A DNA stretch of 64,000 bases from Spongilla lacustris (taxonomy: Eukaryota > Porifera > Demospongiae > Spongillida > Spongillidae), in assembly GCA_949361645.1 (NCBI GenBank), contig OX442416.1, positions 11,710,850 to 11,774,849 on the forward strand, written 5' to 3'. The translations under genes were made by a program, and so were the position numbers. The notes under the pieces are model-generated. The model did not search any database, was not told the DNA's origin, and was given only the letters and a program-made list of their open reading frames with translations. Of the stretch, positions 34,001 through 45,654 are shown in pieces. Every line of letters begins with the position of its first letter. The first letter of the stretch is position 1.

Positions 34001-35201
34001 TATTAAGAATTGAATTATTATTCTGTAATTGTTGGTTTTGGCTAACAACATACAGGGATGAACCTTTCATTTGTGCATAATTATTTGTAAATATAGAATT
34101 TGAAAAGGTGATCTGGGTTATGCCTGTGTTTGATGTTGGATTTATGCCAGCAATAAGATACGATATACCACCTCCATAGAATGCAACTCCACTGATCATG
34201 CGTATGTTTTCTACAGTTATTGGAGGCATTAATGGTGGTGAAAGAACAATGTTGATCCCAGCACCATAGTATGCTTGATTTCTATATGATGTAATGTTGG
34301 TCAGGTTTACATGTATATTTGCCATGTAGCTGACTTGTGTGTTCAACTCAAGACCTGTTCCATATAACGCTGTAGAAGTGGAGTTACCATAATCCAGGTT
34401 TAAACCCAAACTGAAGAGACAGGAAAAAATGAGCAAGCTGCTAGCATCCTTACCAGCACCATCAGTGTACTGCATTAAGAAGTTTCCACCCATATACAGA
34501 GATGAATCCACATCTAATGCTCCATTGTTCCAATACTCTATTATTGGATTGCAAGTTTGGTTGCTTATATAATTCTTTTGCAACATACTTTTTACATATT
34601 GGTTATTTCCAATGAATGATGATCTAGCGACCTGTGACTCTCCGATCACATTAGTTCCCAATATGCCATAGCCTGTGCTATTTTGAATTGATACTCCATC
34701 CATTATTGCAGAATTTATATTATTCATTACCATGGCAGCAGCACTGCTTAGCCCACAATCAAGAATTGTGAGATTAGCAATGGTGAGTCTAACCATGTTA
34801 TTGAAACTGAAAAATGTAGGTATGTTGCAAATAATGATGCTTGACGATGAGTTGTATGTAATAGTGCTGTCCATATTGTAGGAATCAAATCCATACTGCT
34901 TCACATTGCCATCAATACTATACTCAGAAAAATCACCAACTCCAACCAATTCAAAGTCTATCAGATTATGAATGTTTGGAATTGAAATATTTATAATGTG
35001 TTTTCCAGGTAGAAAAATAAATGTTGTATCTGACTGGAAATACTGAGCAGGCAATTTCAGGTAAGTATTAAAATCATGGCATGGAGATGTTGCATTAAAG
35101 CAGCTTCCATTTGCTGAAACATAGTAAACATCTGCACTGCCTAATGATGCTCCACACCAAAGCAAAAAGAAGGCAACTACTTGAGGGTATATGAAATTCA
35201 T
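31098..35201 (-). CDS. Large beta-helix / multi-pass membrane protein, 1367 aa, single exon
   Basis: A signal peptide (MNFIYPQVVAFFLLWCGASL) leads an extracellular region rich in N-glycosylation sites. Residues about 120-720 show repeated right-handed beta-helix turns (GGALYLNQS, GGAVYLFQS, GGCMYLRSS, GGALFFMSD, GGAMYVQD). A cysteine-rich EGF-like segment near residue 965 (CTDGHTGVMCSRC, CQEC) precedes about 8-10 hydrophobic segments (about 994-1335). The short tail ends with an acidic dileucine sorting motif (ERDLLL). Large families with this architecture occur in sponges; bacterial polymorphic membrane proteins share only the beta-helix turns. Probably a plasma-membrane or endosomal receptor-like protein; ligand unknown. 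The ATG is chosen for the signal peptide. No frameshift seen. Confidence 0.85.
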   Translation of the reverse strand: MNFIYPQVVAFFLLWCGASLGSADVYYVSANGSCFNATSPCHDFNTYLKLPAQYFQSDTTFIFLPGKHIINISIPNIHNLIDFELVGVGDFSEYSIDGNVKQYGFDSYNMDSTITYNSSSSIIICNIPTFFSFNNMVRLTIANLTILDCGLSSAAAMVMNNINSAIMDGVSIQNSTGYGILGTNVIGESQVARSSFIGNNQYVKSMLQKNYISNQTCNPIIEYWNNGALDVDSSLYMGGNFLMQYTDGAGKDASSLLIFSCLFSLGLNLDYGNSTSTALYGTGLELNTQVSYMANIHVNLTNITSYRNQAYYGAGINIVLSPPLMPPITVENIRMISGVAFYGGGISYLIAGINPTSNTGITQITFSNSIFTNNYAQMKGSSLYVVSQNQQLQNNNSILNISLSAGLITCEVGYSSLDVQVTSSSVVLSASKVLWQSASLANAAVFSGNSNLSSIFNVYQCSFSNSGLLISIKNSMLYSFGCNFSDAAVGIESYFSTVILQGVIVTNSTIQLNDCILVGSGYIIARGQSQLHATSSKLVFSNNLHGAIQLFSSTLTIQNSDVHFLFNSAENGGALYLNQSMVKFIDSSVQFEGNKADLGGAVYLFQSNTSFISSKLQCSSNTAKYLGGCMYLRSSTLSLQNTSSTVFSQNEAFSGGGALFFMSDSILDIIAPSKIEFINNSAFVSGGAMYVQDYLDPQSICFYSLSDSNGTLHNPNILLSFQNNSAPSGQVLYGGYIDTCTPRASIYNAGSSAIFDAVFKTGDSPDAVSSPPFTICKCPMLNSSVCSPVDPFSRPLYPGQEIVISFVATGQRNGRAPAVVLPVIYSNSSGPIILTPLLTENICYNYSIPHYLNGTSVTVVTQSSYELNDIPFSNITITTTLLPCPLGFSLNWTNSSLNNVSYCQCSPILNGMVTQCNVTDVSIQKVTQYVWIGTTLDGTVAYSEYCLQEVCQNSSVFLPEDLTSQCTDGHTGVMCSRCESNLSITLGLPNCQECTNYYLLLLIVFAAMGVIFVALLFVLNLTVFTGTINGLLWYTFVVNINYFIFFNTDVLNRYGAVLFIFAAWFNFDFGIILCFYDGMDMYSYTWLQLAFPTFIFSLIGVIITCANYSRSISKLCRPNAVPVLATLIYISLSKLVTVSVAALSPVPIVSANGKHWMWMHDGNIGYLDVKHIPLAAFALVLLLLVIFPYTALLLFSPWLQRFSDMKCLMWINKLKPFLDNYQAPYKDQFRYWAGATLLFRFILCIITTYYSNDPDVILVTIIVLHVSIILVAGITVYKNWILSMLESFFHINITIMATLLLFNRQKYKYSTAIVVWLGVGSSLLCFVGILAYHIFRYLICTARKPQQNRYEEDIIQAPERDLLLEDD

Positions 35202-36315
35202 TGAAGTGTGATATCTCCGCTAAAGTTAAAAAGGATTTGTTTGGTGTGTTATTTAATAAACACCATAAAGCATCTGATTGTAATAGCGTAAACAAATGCA
35301 GTTAAAGACAAGATATCCAATCAAAAATGTTTTAATCTTTCAGTCTATGACTAGTATGAATAGTTATCACACATTTTAACCTATTCTACATGCACATGCA
35401 AATTGAGGAACTAATGCACTACTGATATTTAAAATTCTGGTCTTAATATTTTAACTTTTGATAAGTAGTTTTTTGTTCCCCCAGATTGTTGAAATTAGAA
35501 AACATTGTCATACATATTTCACACACAGTAGTAATACACTACTTAGAAATTAAAATTTTTCTGGCTGCATGCAGGGGAAATAAGTAACAGCTCATATATA
35601 ATAGATTGCAATATACATGTGTATGCCTAATAAAGCATTGACATTATAATGGTTCTCATGATGGTTGTATTAATGATCAGGCTAGAAAGGGATGTTTATA
35701 TAAAAAGTGGCTGCCATTCTATTTAAAAGGTGAGGGGGAGATACTATTTTATATGTTTTCTCTTTTGGAAATGGCCCATGCCATTACACAACAACCCTAT
35801 GAACATGATAAGACATCATGGTTATGAATGATGATCTATTCTTGCATACATAAGAGCTTAAACTAATTCATTACAGTATTGTCTGTACCACTAAGACTAG
35901 GACCATAATACGTTGTATATTGCACTTTACCACTGACAAGCTTGGTTCATAAAGTTACTGTAGTTCAAAATAGAAACTACAATAGTAAACAACATTGTGA
36001 AAAGTAGATAGTTTATCTGTCTCAAACCAATTAGGTCTCCGTTTAGTAGTACCAATACATTGCTTCAGAACACAACAGCAAGGCATATAACGTTTGCTTT
36101 AATTCTTTCTTCTGAAGTTGGTTTTATTACACCTGATGCCATCCTAACATACTACTTGCAATAACAAATTCATTCTTAGAAGGCTGTTTTGATCCAATCT
36201 ACTAATCATGAACAACTACATGCTAGAATTAATAAGAGATTTATGTGGCATCTTGGATAGTGTGACGAACATAGTAAATTAAGTGGTATTGTTGTGAACA
36301 TGTATTATGTATCTC
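35202..36315. other. Upstream region of the membrane-protein gene
   Basis: AT-rich, no genes recognised. The promoter of the minus-strand gene should lie in its left part; no clear TATA element could be fixed. Confidence 0.4.
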
Positions 36316-36329
36316 TTGCTATATATACA

Positions 36330-36935
36330 TTGCTATAAATTGTTTAGTATGCCAAAGGTCAAGTCGAAAAGCTCATTCCTCTCACCCAGGTGAAAAAATA
36401 AGCGCAAATCCGCGTTACTCAACGCGTGGAAATCGGCCATAATCGCGTCAAAACGCGCGGACTTCAAAACGCTTTATCTCCTTGATTTTGCATTATACTA
36501 TAGAGTCAAATTTTGCACATACACAAAGCGATAATGTGTCTATAAAAGTCCAATCGTCGTTCTATTTGCGATGCATCATTCCGAAGATATTCCACGATCA
36601 AGAACGAGCTTGATTTCGCGGCCTTCCAAGTACAAGGAAATCAAGCTCGAACTTGAATGTGAATATCTTCGGAATGATGCATCGTAAATAGAACGGTCAT
36701 TGGGCTTTTATAGACACATGACCGCTTTGTGCATGTTCAAAATTCGACTCTATAGTATAATGCAAAATCAAGGCGTTTTGAAGTCCGCGCGTTTAGACGC
36801 GATTATGGCCGATTTCCACGCGTTGAGTACACGGTTTTGCGCCCATTTTTTCATCTAACCTGGTTCCATGTAGGGATGGACTTCATTGGCCCACTGATTA
36901 AATCAGTGGCAAAATGCAGATACCATGTATGCCTG
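36330..36935 (+). pseudogene. Ty3/gypsy integrase fragment split by a foldback element
   Basis: To the left, one frame reads KGQVEKLIPLTQ up to about 36389. To the right, from 36859, the frame reads WFHVGMDFIGPLIKS, the start of a gypsy integrase core (normally ..W..VGIDFIGPL). The two pieces abut in order across the palindromic insert 36386-36863, so the insert interrupted an integrase gene. The relic ends at the poly-C tract at 36950. Confidence 0.75.
36386..36863. mobile_element. ~480-bp foldback miniature element
   Basis: The arms mirror each other around about 36625. Left GTGGAAATCGGCCATAATCG, right its inverse, likewise TTGCATTATACTATAGAGTC and TATCTTCGGAATGATGCATC. The central hairpin contains AAATCAAGCTCG and its inverse. 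Tips are near CCAGG/CCTGG; the right tip has four extra bases (TTAG). No coding capacity; target duplication not resolved. Confidence 0.8.
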
Positions 36936-36945
36936 AAATTCGTTC

Positions 36946-36949
<4 letters not shown>

Positions 36950-36980
<31 letters not shown>

Positions 36981-37904
36981 ACACCTGCTGTCGCGGTGCC
37001 GCTACGAATGTGTGGGTACCGCAACACATTTTCTAACCTTATTTGAAACTTTTCAATAAGGAATTAGCTTTGCAATTAAACAGTATTAGTAAACAAAAAA
37101 GCTTTAACTACACTCCGCGGACGGTAAGAAACGAATGCTATAATTCACTACACGTTATTAAACTTAGGACAAACTATAAAAAGCGTTACCGCACGTTAGA
37201 TGCAGTGGTACCGCTCAATCTGTCGCGGTTATAATCTATCTTGATTTAACCCCATCTGGCTGGGTTTTTGCTCTACAGCCCTTAAACCACAAGTGTATTT
37301 CGTTTCCGGTAGCCATTAGACCATTTGTTGATGCAAAATGGCAGAAGAGGTTAGGATCAGGTGCGCCTACGACACGCATAGCGTGTGACAGTACCACAAA
37401 CAACTCTTGTTTTGCTTCGTACCAGCGGCGTATTGCTACAGAGCCCCCAAACCACTAATACAAGCCATTACTAACTTAGTACGTGTGGTAACAAAAAACT
37501 TTAGAATTGGACACAAATAAGAAGTCAAGTTAATTAGCTGAATAGGACTTTCAACGATTAAAATTAAAACTTATAGAGACCGACGCGAACCTCCAGAAAG
37601 ACCGATTCAAGAAAAGGGCGTAACCGTGTCAAGCATATAGCGTAACGTCACTATGCAAATGCGTAGCGTTGCTATGGAAGCATTATCACAAATTGCGCAT
37701 GCGCAATAATGAGCTGCTATTATCTTGCGAATAAATTAACATCTTTACGACCCATTGATTTTGACACTAAATTTAGTATATACCGATGCATATTTCCATT
37801 GCTAGGATTTGGTGGAGGCCTTTCTAAATTTTGTCGCGATACTGCTACTTTCTTGTCGCGGTAACGCGACAAACCGCCAGGTGTCGGGGGGGGGGGGGGG
37901 GGGG
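36950..37904. mobile_element. Element bounded by poly-C and poly-G
   Basis: A 30-bp C run (36950-36979) followed by GACACCTG mirrors CAGGTGTC followed by a 19-bp G run (37886-37904). Further in, both ends carry TGTCGCG(G/T)...CCGC words, also seen internally near 37220 (CTGTCGCGGTTA). This makes an inverted-repeat element of about 955 bp, or the facing ends of two elements. No transposase. TGTC next to a G run recalls elements A-C, but the flanks lack CCGG. Confidence 0.55.
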
Positions 37905-40900
37905 TATAAGATAAAGTAAATAAATGGGACAGTGCTGTCAGTGCCTAGCAAAATCACCCTTTAGATGGATTGGAACTTTTGCGTTGCTATCCTCAGACAG
38001 TTCGCCTCGATGACAACAAAAAAAAAGAGGGTTGTATTTAAACCACTTAATCAACAATATTATATAATCTCGGCTTACAAACGGCTATGTAGAATGTGAT
38101 AGATCGCTTAGATAAAACCACCATGCCTTGCTGGACCTGAGAGCATGCCCACAAAACTAGAACTTTTTCGAGACTAAATTAATATTATCTGCCAAATGCA
38201 ATGCCTCTAAGGAACTCTGCCTATTGGCAGAGTTCTTTAAACCTCCACTGGCAACATGGCAATGTTGTTGCGAAAAAAAATTGGCGCGCATGCAGTATCT
38301 GTTAGCGTACATAAAAAAATACACTAAAGTACAGCAGCTACAGACCTCTAAAAAGGCTCTTTAAAAAGCCTCATTTTTGCGTCTTGGTCGGAGTATGAGA
38401 TGAAATGAGGATGGTGAAAACATGTTATATATGCATTCGATGCAGGTTTCCACTCCATCTAATGTTAATTGTCCTTTATTTACCTAAAGCAGTGGTACAA
38501 ATGAACGTGCACGTTCTTCAAATTACATAAAATTGATCAAAAGAACAAATCAATAGGTATAGGACTCCTATGTACATCCCGAATTTGATCCATTTTCAAC
38601 ATTCGTACGTGGAGAAATGGGGTAATCTAACCCATTGGGTTAGCAAACTTTGCACTCATGGCATGGAAAATAATTTCAGCCCCAAAATCGATTTCCGCAT
38701 AGAGAAATGATGTGGGAACAAGTTTATGAAAGTAAAATGTTGTACCAATACGAAAATATATACTGTTCTGTTCTTCGTAGAATTTTTATAGTGATAAGTT
38801 TAAAATTCAGGAGGGTGATTTTGCTGGACAATGCACCAAATATTACATGTATGTATGCAACATTTGGCTTCAAGCAACCTCTGTGATATTCAAATTATGT
38901 GCGCAGCGCACAACCATATACAGAATGTGTCCATGGAACCATCCATGCATTGCCAAGATACTATAAACTTACGGCACTCTGAGTGCCTTCTCAGTCAGAG
39001 TAAAATCATTCTTCTCTTAATAATTGACTTTCAGACCCAAATTTTGTATAAAAAATGAAATATGACTAGACTCTATGTTGTCCAAGAGTTTATTACAACT
39101 CATTCCCAGGAAACCCAGATTTATAACATAACCCATTTGGTTTTTTTAAATCATGCGAATAACAAATCAGATGATTTCGGGTTATCTACTTCAAACAAGA
39201 GAGTTGCATCCACCGAAAGCAGCAGCATGGTGTGTACTCCAAGTGAATCAGAATTATTGCTACAAAGTTGTAGTATGGTCAGGAGAAATAAGGCTACAAT
39301 GCAAGCAGATGGTGTGACTTGCTAAATTCCATCTCCAATAGTTACTTGGATTGTCTTTAAGATTTAACTTAATTGCTTGACAGGCGCTAGTATCTCCTCC
39401 AGTTAGTATAAGCCACAAGAACTAATAAAGCTTAAAGGAAATGGCTATTGATAAATGCATTTAGTTAGGCCAGCCAACATCCTACTTTAAGTTTCCATTT
39501 AAGTTCGAGTATACACAACAAGTTTGGTTGAAAACGTTCCCCTGGCTTTCGTACTCTATACCATGTGATTGTGGAATTAGCATCAGATTGTGTCAGATCG
39601 TCTATTAGTGGCCAGCTATGTACAACTCAAATGACAAATATTAATATTTGCAACAGTCATATAACACCTGTCAGTTTAGTGCAATGCTACAGACAGTTTA
39701 GTTGTCTGTATAAAGCCAACTTAAACATGAACAACCATTATGGTTATAGAAAATCATGAGCTATTAAACTTTTTTCTTAAGAGTCATCTACATGCAGGTA
39801 GGCAACACTAGGAAACCATCATGAGGTCATGTCATTCAAGAGTGATGAATGCATGCAAAGCAGTGTTACTTACTTCTTAAGGTTAATCCTGGTATTATTG
39901 AGCTAGGCTATTAGTTGAATCTGGTGAATTCTGCACCAATGAATGTTCATATTAGACATAATTTTAGCTACAAGTGCAGGAAGAGCAGCTGAATATTCTA
40001 CTACTGTGTGTGCTGAGATCAAGCTGAAATAGTCTGAGAACAATTTATATCATTCCTATGGTACCACTGGGAAGCAGAATCAAATTAAATTAGAAATTCA
40101 TTGAGAAAAATATGGCTGGACCTAAGATATTTTTGAGGACAGAAGTATAATGCTGCAAGGAAGATCACTTGTACGTGTATGTATCAAGGTGCAGCCGCTA
40201 TTACACAACAAATGTACCCAATGACACTTCATTTTCCATGCTTTAAACCTTTGTGTTGTTGCAGCCAGAAATTTCGATGAAGTGTTCATGGAAATAGCTA
40301 TATAAACTCATTACACAAGAGGCATATGAAACCTTAAAGCAAATAAAATCCAGGACTGAGGTTGACAGATTGAATCTGGTGAATCTTTGTAAAACCTGAT
40401 GTGTAGCTAGAATCACTGCATATGCATATGAAATATTTTATGAACTTTAGCCAGCAGTTATTATAAGCATGGAAGTTATAAGTAGTGAACCAGGTTGGAA
40501 TGTTGGATTTATAACAAAAATCTGCTACTCTTTTGAGAGCCATCACTCAGTTTGAGTTCCTAAATATCATTGTTTGTGGGTTTAAAGTTTCATAAAAGGC
40601 CAAAAGGCAGAGTCCCTTGCAAGTTATATGTAGCGTTTACAAGGAGGAGGCTACAGTTAAGGAAGCCTCTTCTATAAATTCATATTGATGTCAAAGGTAA
40701 GGAGTGGTTTGACTGTGCTGTACATGTAGCTCTTGGGGATATTATAAATTCATCACCACCATAAATACCATGAATGTGTAAACACCAAATTCATAGATAC
40801 ATGTATATTACACCAGCAGATACAGCAGAGAAATATTATAGTACTGTTTCTATCCATAGAATCATTTAGCGAGCAGCCATTGGTCATTTGAGGATATTTC

Positions 40901-41865
40901 AGATCAATGTGTTATATGCTAAGTACTATATCAAGTGGAAACTCATGTGCTACACTACCACATACACAGATTTGTAAGCAACTAGTGCTAAAGCAAGCAG
41001 TTGAAAAGTGGTGAGGCTGCCATAATGGGGTCTGGGACAGAGCCCCAGAAGCTAATGCATTTCCTCCAATCTGAGAGGCATATTTGTGGCTCAGGCTGAC
41101 AAGAAAAGAGCAATGAATTTCACTAAAATTTACCCCTGTATAAGCTTTTTTTTTTTTTTTGCATTTGCATGCTAGGTTCAATGGAGAAATAAAGCCTGCT
41201 TCTACATCAGTTTTGTGAGGCTTCATGGTGGCAAAAACCTCCATTCTCTCTAGTGGCATCCTTACAATCTCAGCATCCATGACTTATGAACCTTGCATCA
41301 CCAGTTTTAGCTGCCTCCAATGTTTTCATCCAGGTTGTTTTTCAACAGATAAAACAAAGCTGTAAATCAAAAACTTTCCACTTTTTAAACCATTGTGGCT
41401 GAAAGGTGTGATGCATGTGTTATTTCTTGCACTCCAAATGCACACTTCGGAACTTAACCCTTTGGGTGCAAGGCCATATTTAAATGTATCACAGTCCAAT
41501 GTCCATGATAGAGCATTCATGAAAATGGAGGTACAATGATAACTGTCTGAAACTGGCTAAAAATGAATGTCGACCAAACTACATTGTACTTTACTATGTC
41601 CTGTGTCCTACAAGCCAGGCTGTACCTTATCAATCCAAGAGAAGAATCAGTTGTGCATGTGGTAACGAAGGGAGTGCAAATACCAAGAATTGATGATATG
41701 TAATTGGGAAATGTCTTGCCTGCCCACTGGAAGCATCCCTCAAGGACAGGGACATGTAATGGGATATGGTTTGCAAGGTTGGAAATAGTGCTTGAAAAGA
41801 AATAGAAACTGCATTATGTGTACAATGATGCATGAGTGTACATAATGTATTTTCTCTCTCCAATG
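37905..41865. other. Gene-poor stretch
   Basis: About 4 kb with no supported coding sequence. A short frame near 38820 (LLDNAPNIT) and minus-strand frames at 40912-41520 have no clear homology. Confidence 0.45.
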
Positions 41866-41879
41866 ACAGATTATTGCAC

Positions 41880-42205
41880 ACCCAGGATATTCTGTACATG
41901 TTCACACCCCGCAGGACACCACACACAAGCAGAAAAGAAGTGAGGAATTTGTTCCACGACACGGTTGTGAAGGGGTTAATTCAGCCCTTAGTCCTCCACC
42001 ATTGTGATGCATACCCACTTCCCTGCATGGACAATACATTGGACACTTTTGGCTGGCTCAATGTTTACAACATTTGACTCAGCCACCGGTACAGGTTGCT
42101 AATGAAGACAAAGTAATAACAGCTTTTTCCGCTCCAGAAGGGGCGTTCTCTACAAACTTGAGGTGATGCCATTTGGGTGTGCCCTATGCATGCTTGCTTA
42201 CTAAT
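41880..42205 (+). pseudogene. Ty3/gypsy reverse transcriptase fragment
   Basis: Reads RRTPHTSRKEVRNLFHDTVV and KGLIQPL, then jumps to DAYPLPCMDNTLDTFGW, missing the intervening strand that normally contains the FCVDYRKLN region. A frame-shifted continuation has EGAFST and EVMPFG-like bases near 42140-42175. This is an internally deleted relic of the fingers/palm. Confidence 0.85.
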
Positions 42206-42511
42206 CATATTGCAATCTACCACATTCCAGGACGGTTTTGACAGTGTTCACATGTCAAATTTTAACAAGCTGAACCATGTCATATGGTACAGTACTGTGC
42301 TGGCATGGAAAGATTGTGTCATGTATTATAGGTTTAAAGTATAAATCCATGCGTTGGTTTGTGCTTCGAAAATTTTCTTTAAGAACAACCTGATATTCCC
42401 AAAGCTTATTACTTTGGCAGTAATCAGTGTAAATGTACCTTTTATCCACACATACATGTACATGTAAATGGCGGTACACTGATAACTTCATTCTGTTTTT
42501 CAAAATGGGCA

Positions 42512-42675
42512 CAATGAGTTAAGGAGGAGTATGGTACATAAACTTATTATAGTAAGTAGTACAACTCTTCTAATTCATTCCAACACTGCATCAACAGTTA
42601 CCAAGGTCATACGATAGGTGTGCATATTTTTTATGTGGGAGAAACTACACTGTATAACGCAAGTAGTAACAATAC
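42512..42675 (+). repeat. Interspersed repeat R, copy i
   Basis: Shares GTAGTACAACTCTTC and TTATGTGGGAGAAAC with copies at 45432, 47325 and (inverse) 53822. Confidence 0.75.
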
Positions 42676-42699
42676 TTGAGTATATGCAAACATGTAAAG

Positions 42700-42779
42700 T
42701 GTACAGTGTACATGCACAAGGTACCATGTACATAATTATATATCACTGCTATACACATCTGGCACCCAAAGAGTTAAAT
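42700..42779 (+). repeat. 80-bp dispersed repeat, copy 1
   Basis: ACACATCTGGCACCCAAAGAG and flanks recur at 47068-47147. Confidence 0.8.
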
Positions 42780-45275
42780 GGAAACAACTTTGTGCAACTG
42801 TAACATTTCATAAGTCAATTACCAAACTTCTTCAAAATCTCCCATGCTCATTTGCCCCCTCCTACAGCTTCCCTCTTGTTTGTTGGCATGTCTGTGATCT
42901 TTTTATGAAGTTGCCCCCCCCCCCCCCCCCCCATCTCTCTCCCCCCACCCCCTCCCCAGTTTTTAAGACATTCCTATGCCACTTTTTGCCTGGTATACAT
43001 TGCATAGTGGTTGGTAACATATACGTAGGCCGGCCCGAGACCACCATAAATAACCGTAAAAGTTGTGACCTATCAAAATTTGCATTACCCATGCGTATAT
43101 ACCAAACTATTTAATACATGTAAAAGTTTGTAATCAACATAAAATTGGTGATGTACGATTTGTAGACAGCAATTGAGTATAAAGTATAAATGGAAAAAGG
43201 GATTTCTATGAAGTCTTGTGAATACGACTAGCAAGAGACTATTGCCCATGTACCAATCAATTGATTTTTTATACCAAGCATATTTGGATAGAGTCGTCTA
43301 ATACCCAAAATGCTGATGCTTAACAATTAAGCTCAGGCAATAAAGATATAATGCTCACTCGTTACCACACTCGAACCTTGTAAACAAAAAGTATCTCCTT
43401 TATCTTCTTCCTGATCTGATAAAAATAAGAGAGTTTAATTCCATAATGTTAGCGCATTAAGCGGTTATGCGGAAATAGTACATTAGAAAACTTACAGCCA
43501 AATTGTATTTGTTTTATCATTTCCATAACTATACTTGCACACAAATTTCAATGTTTAGTTATCTAATTTTTATTTCTAATGACCATAACAGATCTAAATT
43601 GGGCTTTGAAAGCCATAAAAGTGTGCCTTGGATACTCCCATGCACCTTGTGGTCAGTTTTCATTGCTGAAATAACTGAGAGTAGATGTTAACAGGAATAT
43701 AATCCACTTGCTTCCAAATATAATCCCCTGTTTCCATACTTAAAAAAACTCAGTTACTGACTATATTTTACCTACATATCCTACAACTTCACATGCATAT
43801 ATATTACATACCTACATGTACATCGATCTGCCTGAAATTGCTAAATGTAAGTATATTATAATTTCCATTAGTCCCTTGTTTCCTTACTTTTTAATCAATA
43901 GCAATGCATCTATATCAGTATATGTGATACTGTAGAGATGGCGCCTGCGTCAGGCACCCGTTTACGCTCAGGGTGTGCCTGTTTATTCTCTGAAGACCTC
44001 TTCAGTGGTTTCTGCATCTGGCCAACCATGAGCCCCACTTTTATGGCTTCCAAAAAATCTGTGTGAGCTACATGAGTATTACAAACGAAACTAGGTATGG
44101 ATTGACATTGTGTTCAGCTGCAGTCTGTCGTAACCTCTAACATTGCGCTCCTATAGTACCTAGCAGCAAAAAAAAAAAGGCACGTGACCTACTAAAATGT
44201 GGCCCAAGACGCGACGGGTCACAAGTATTTAAAGGAAAATTCGTTTTTATGGCTTAATGTTGTCTCGTTCTCCGTACCTCCGTACGTCTGGTTTGCAATA
44301 AGACTACCTAAAGATGAAATTAAGGCTATATAGGAAGAAACTCGAGCTCGATCGTTAAAAGAACATCGCACACAGGTTCAATATCATGTAATTAATCATT
44401 TTAGCCCTTTTAAAACAAAACATACCTAGCTGAGGAGTACAAATGTAGGCTTGCTCACTGCGCGGCGGCGAACTTGCTTGAAATTTACTAAAATCACGAG
44501 ACAAGTAAACAACTAATTTGTAACACCCACACAATTGAAGTGTCGACGTCGTGAATAGGATTTCGCATGCTTGTTAGTTAAAAAATTTTAATGTGCGTAG
44601 AGTTAAAAACACTATTTTTCAGGTTTTTCTGGATCAGTCTGAAAATGTATTATTCCAAATAATACAAAATCGCTTTTTCCGAATAGGTTTTGTCAATTTG
44701 CCAGCCAATTCAGCTTAGGCACAAAACTACCTACATGCGCATGTACAAATCATCCCTAATTTTACTTATTAATAGTGCGGTACGCCAGCTATGGTTTATA
44801 TTATAAATGGTCTCGAAAGAGCGACTAGAAAAAGCATGAAATGTGGGTCATAAAAAGTACGATTTATAATGAGCTCTACTGTGTGTAACCGATTTTCGAT
44901 AATTCTAAAGCCCGAATTTCCTTTAGTCGAAATAACCGATTTATTTGTGACCAGTCCACACGTCGAAGTACGTCTGTCTTGCGAGACCAATGGCTTAATG
45001 ATGTAATCAATGTAATCAACACTTAGTATTATCTGATCAAAATACCGGTGCTGCACGTGCATGACAATATAAAAATGTTTATACGTTTAGTATATTGCGC
45101 TACGTACTTTTTTGCACCAGCAAGTGTTCTATAGGTTCCCATACTATTTTATCGTACGCGCGGAGGATTTGCACGCGCGACGTCATTGTTTGCTTCCTTG
45201 TTGTTAGTCTCTTACCCAGTCCAATATGACGCAATGTTTATCGCATCACGTTTGTATAGGGTCTGGGAACGAGAT
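42780..45275. other. No gene recognised
   Basis: Spacer with a 19-bp C run (42914-42932) followed by CT-rich sequence. No coding evidence. Confidence 0.4.
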
Positions 45276-45277
45276 TA

Positions 45278-45362
45278 TCGGTGTCATAGGGTATACGGTC
45301 CTGGGCAATGTTCGGTCCGGGGGACCGTAAACCCTTAGGGAATACGGTCGCCCCCGGTATAT
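45278..45362 (+). mobile_element. Terminal array of a Ginger1-like element (link CCCTTAGGG)
   Basis: TCGG (45278-45281), a one-base variant of CCGG, is followed by TGTCATAGGG. Then come ACGGTCC/GGTCCGGGGGACCG hubs and an AAACCCTTAGGGAATACGG link. The head matches that of element B (TGTCATAG). No right terminus assigned with confidence. Confidence 0.6.
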
Positions 45363-45431
45363 ACATGTATTTTAACCCTATTGTGTGCCAAGGGCATATT
45401 TATATCTGGATGTACAACAATCACTCAATAC

Positions 45432-45640
45432 TGTTCTTGAAGATGGATGCAATGAGTTACGTAGGAGGAGGAATATGGTACATGCATAAACTAATTATAG
45501 GAAGTAGTACAACTCTTCAAATTTCAGCAACACTACATAAACTGCATCCCACAGGTCATATGCTACGTGCGCACATTTTTGATGTGGGAGAAACAAACGG
45601 AAGTAGTTATCAGCAATCAGTTGACAGTTTGTCACAGTGC
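45432..45640 (+). repeat. Interspersed repeat R, copy ii
   Basis: Begins near CTTGAAGATGGATGCAATGA and continues through GTAGTACAACTCTTCAAA and GATGTGGGAGAAAC. Located just inside the cassette array. Confidence 0.8.
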
Positions 45641-45654
45641 CAAAACGTTGTTTT

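Noticed and set aside
38815..39058. LLDNAPNIT, reminiscent of the second catalytic block of pogo-type transposases
   Set aside because: Only one short motif; no other catalytic blocks in any frame nearby.
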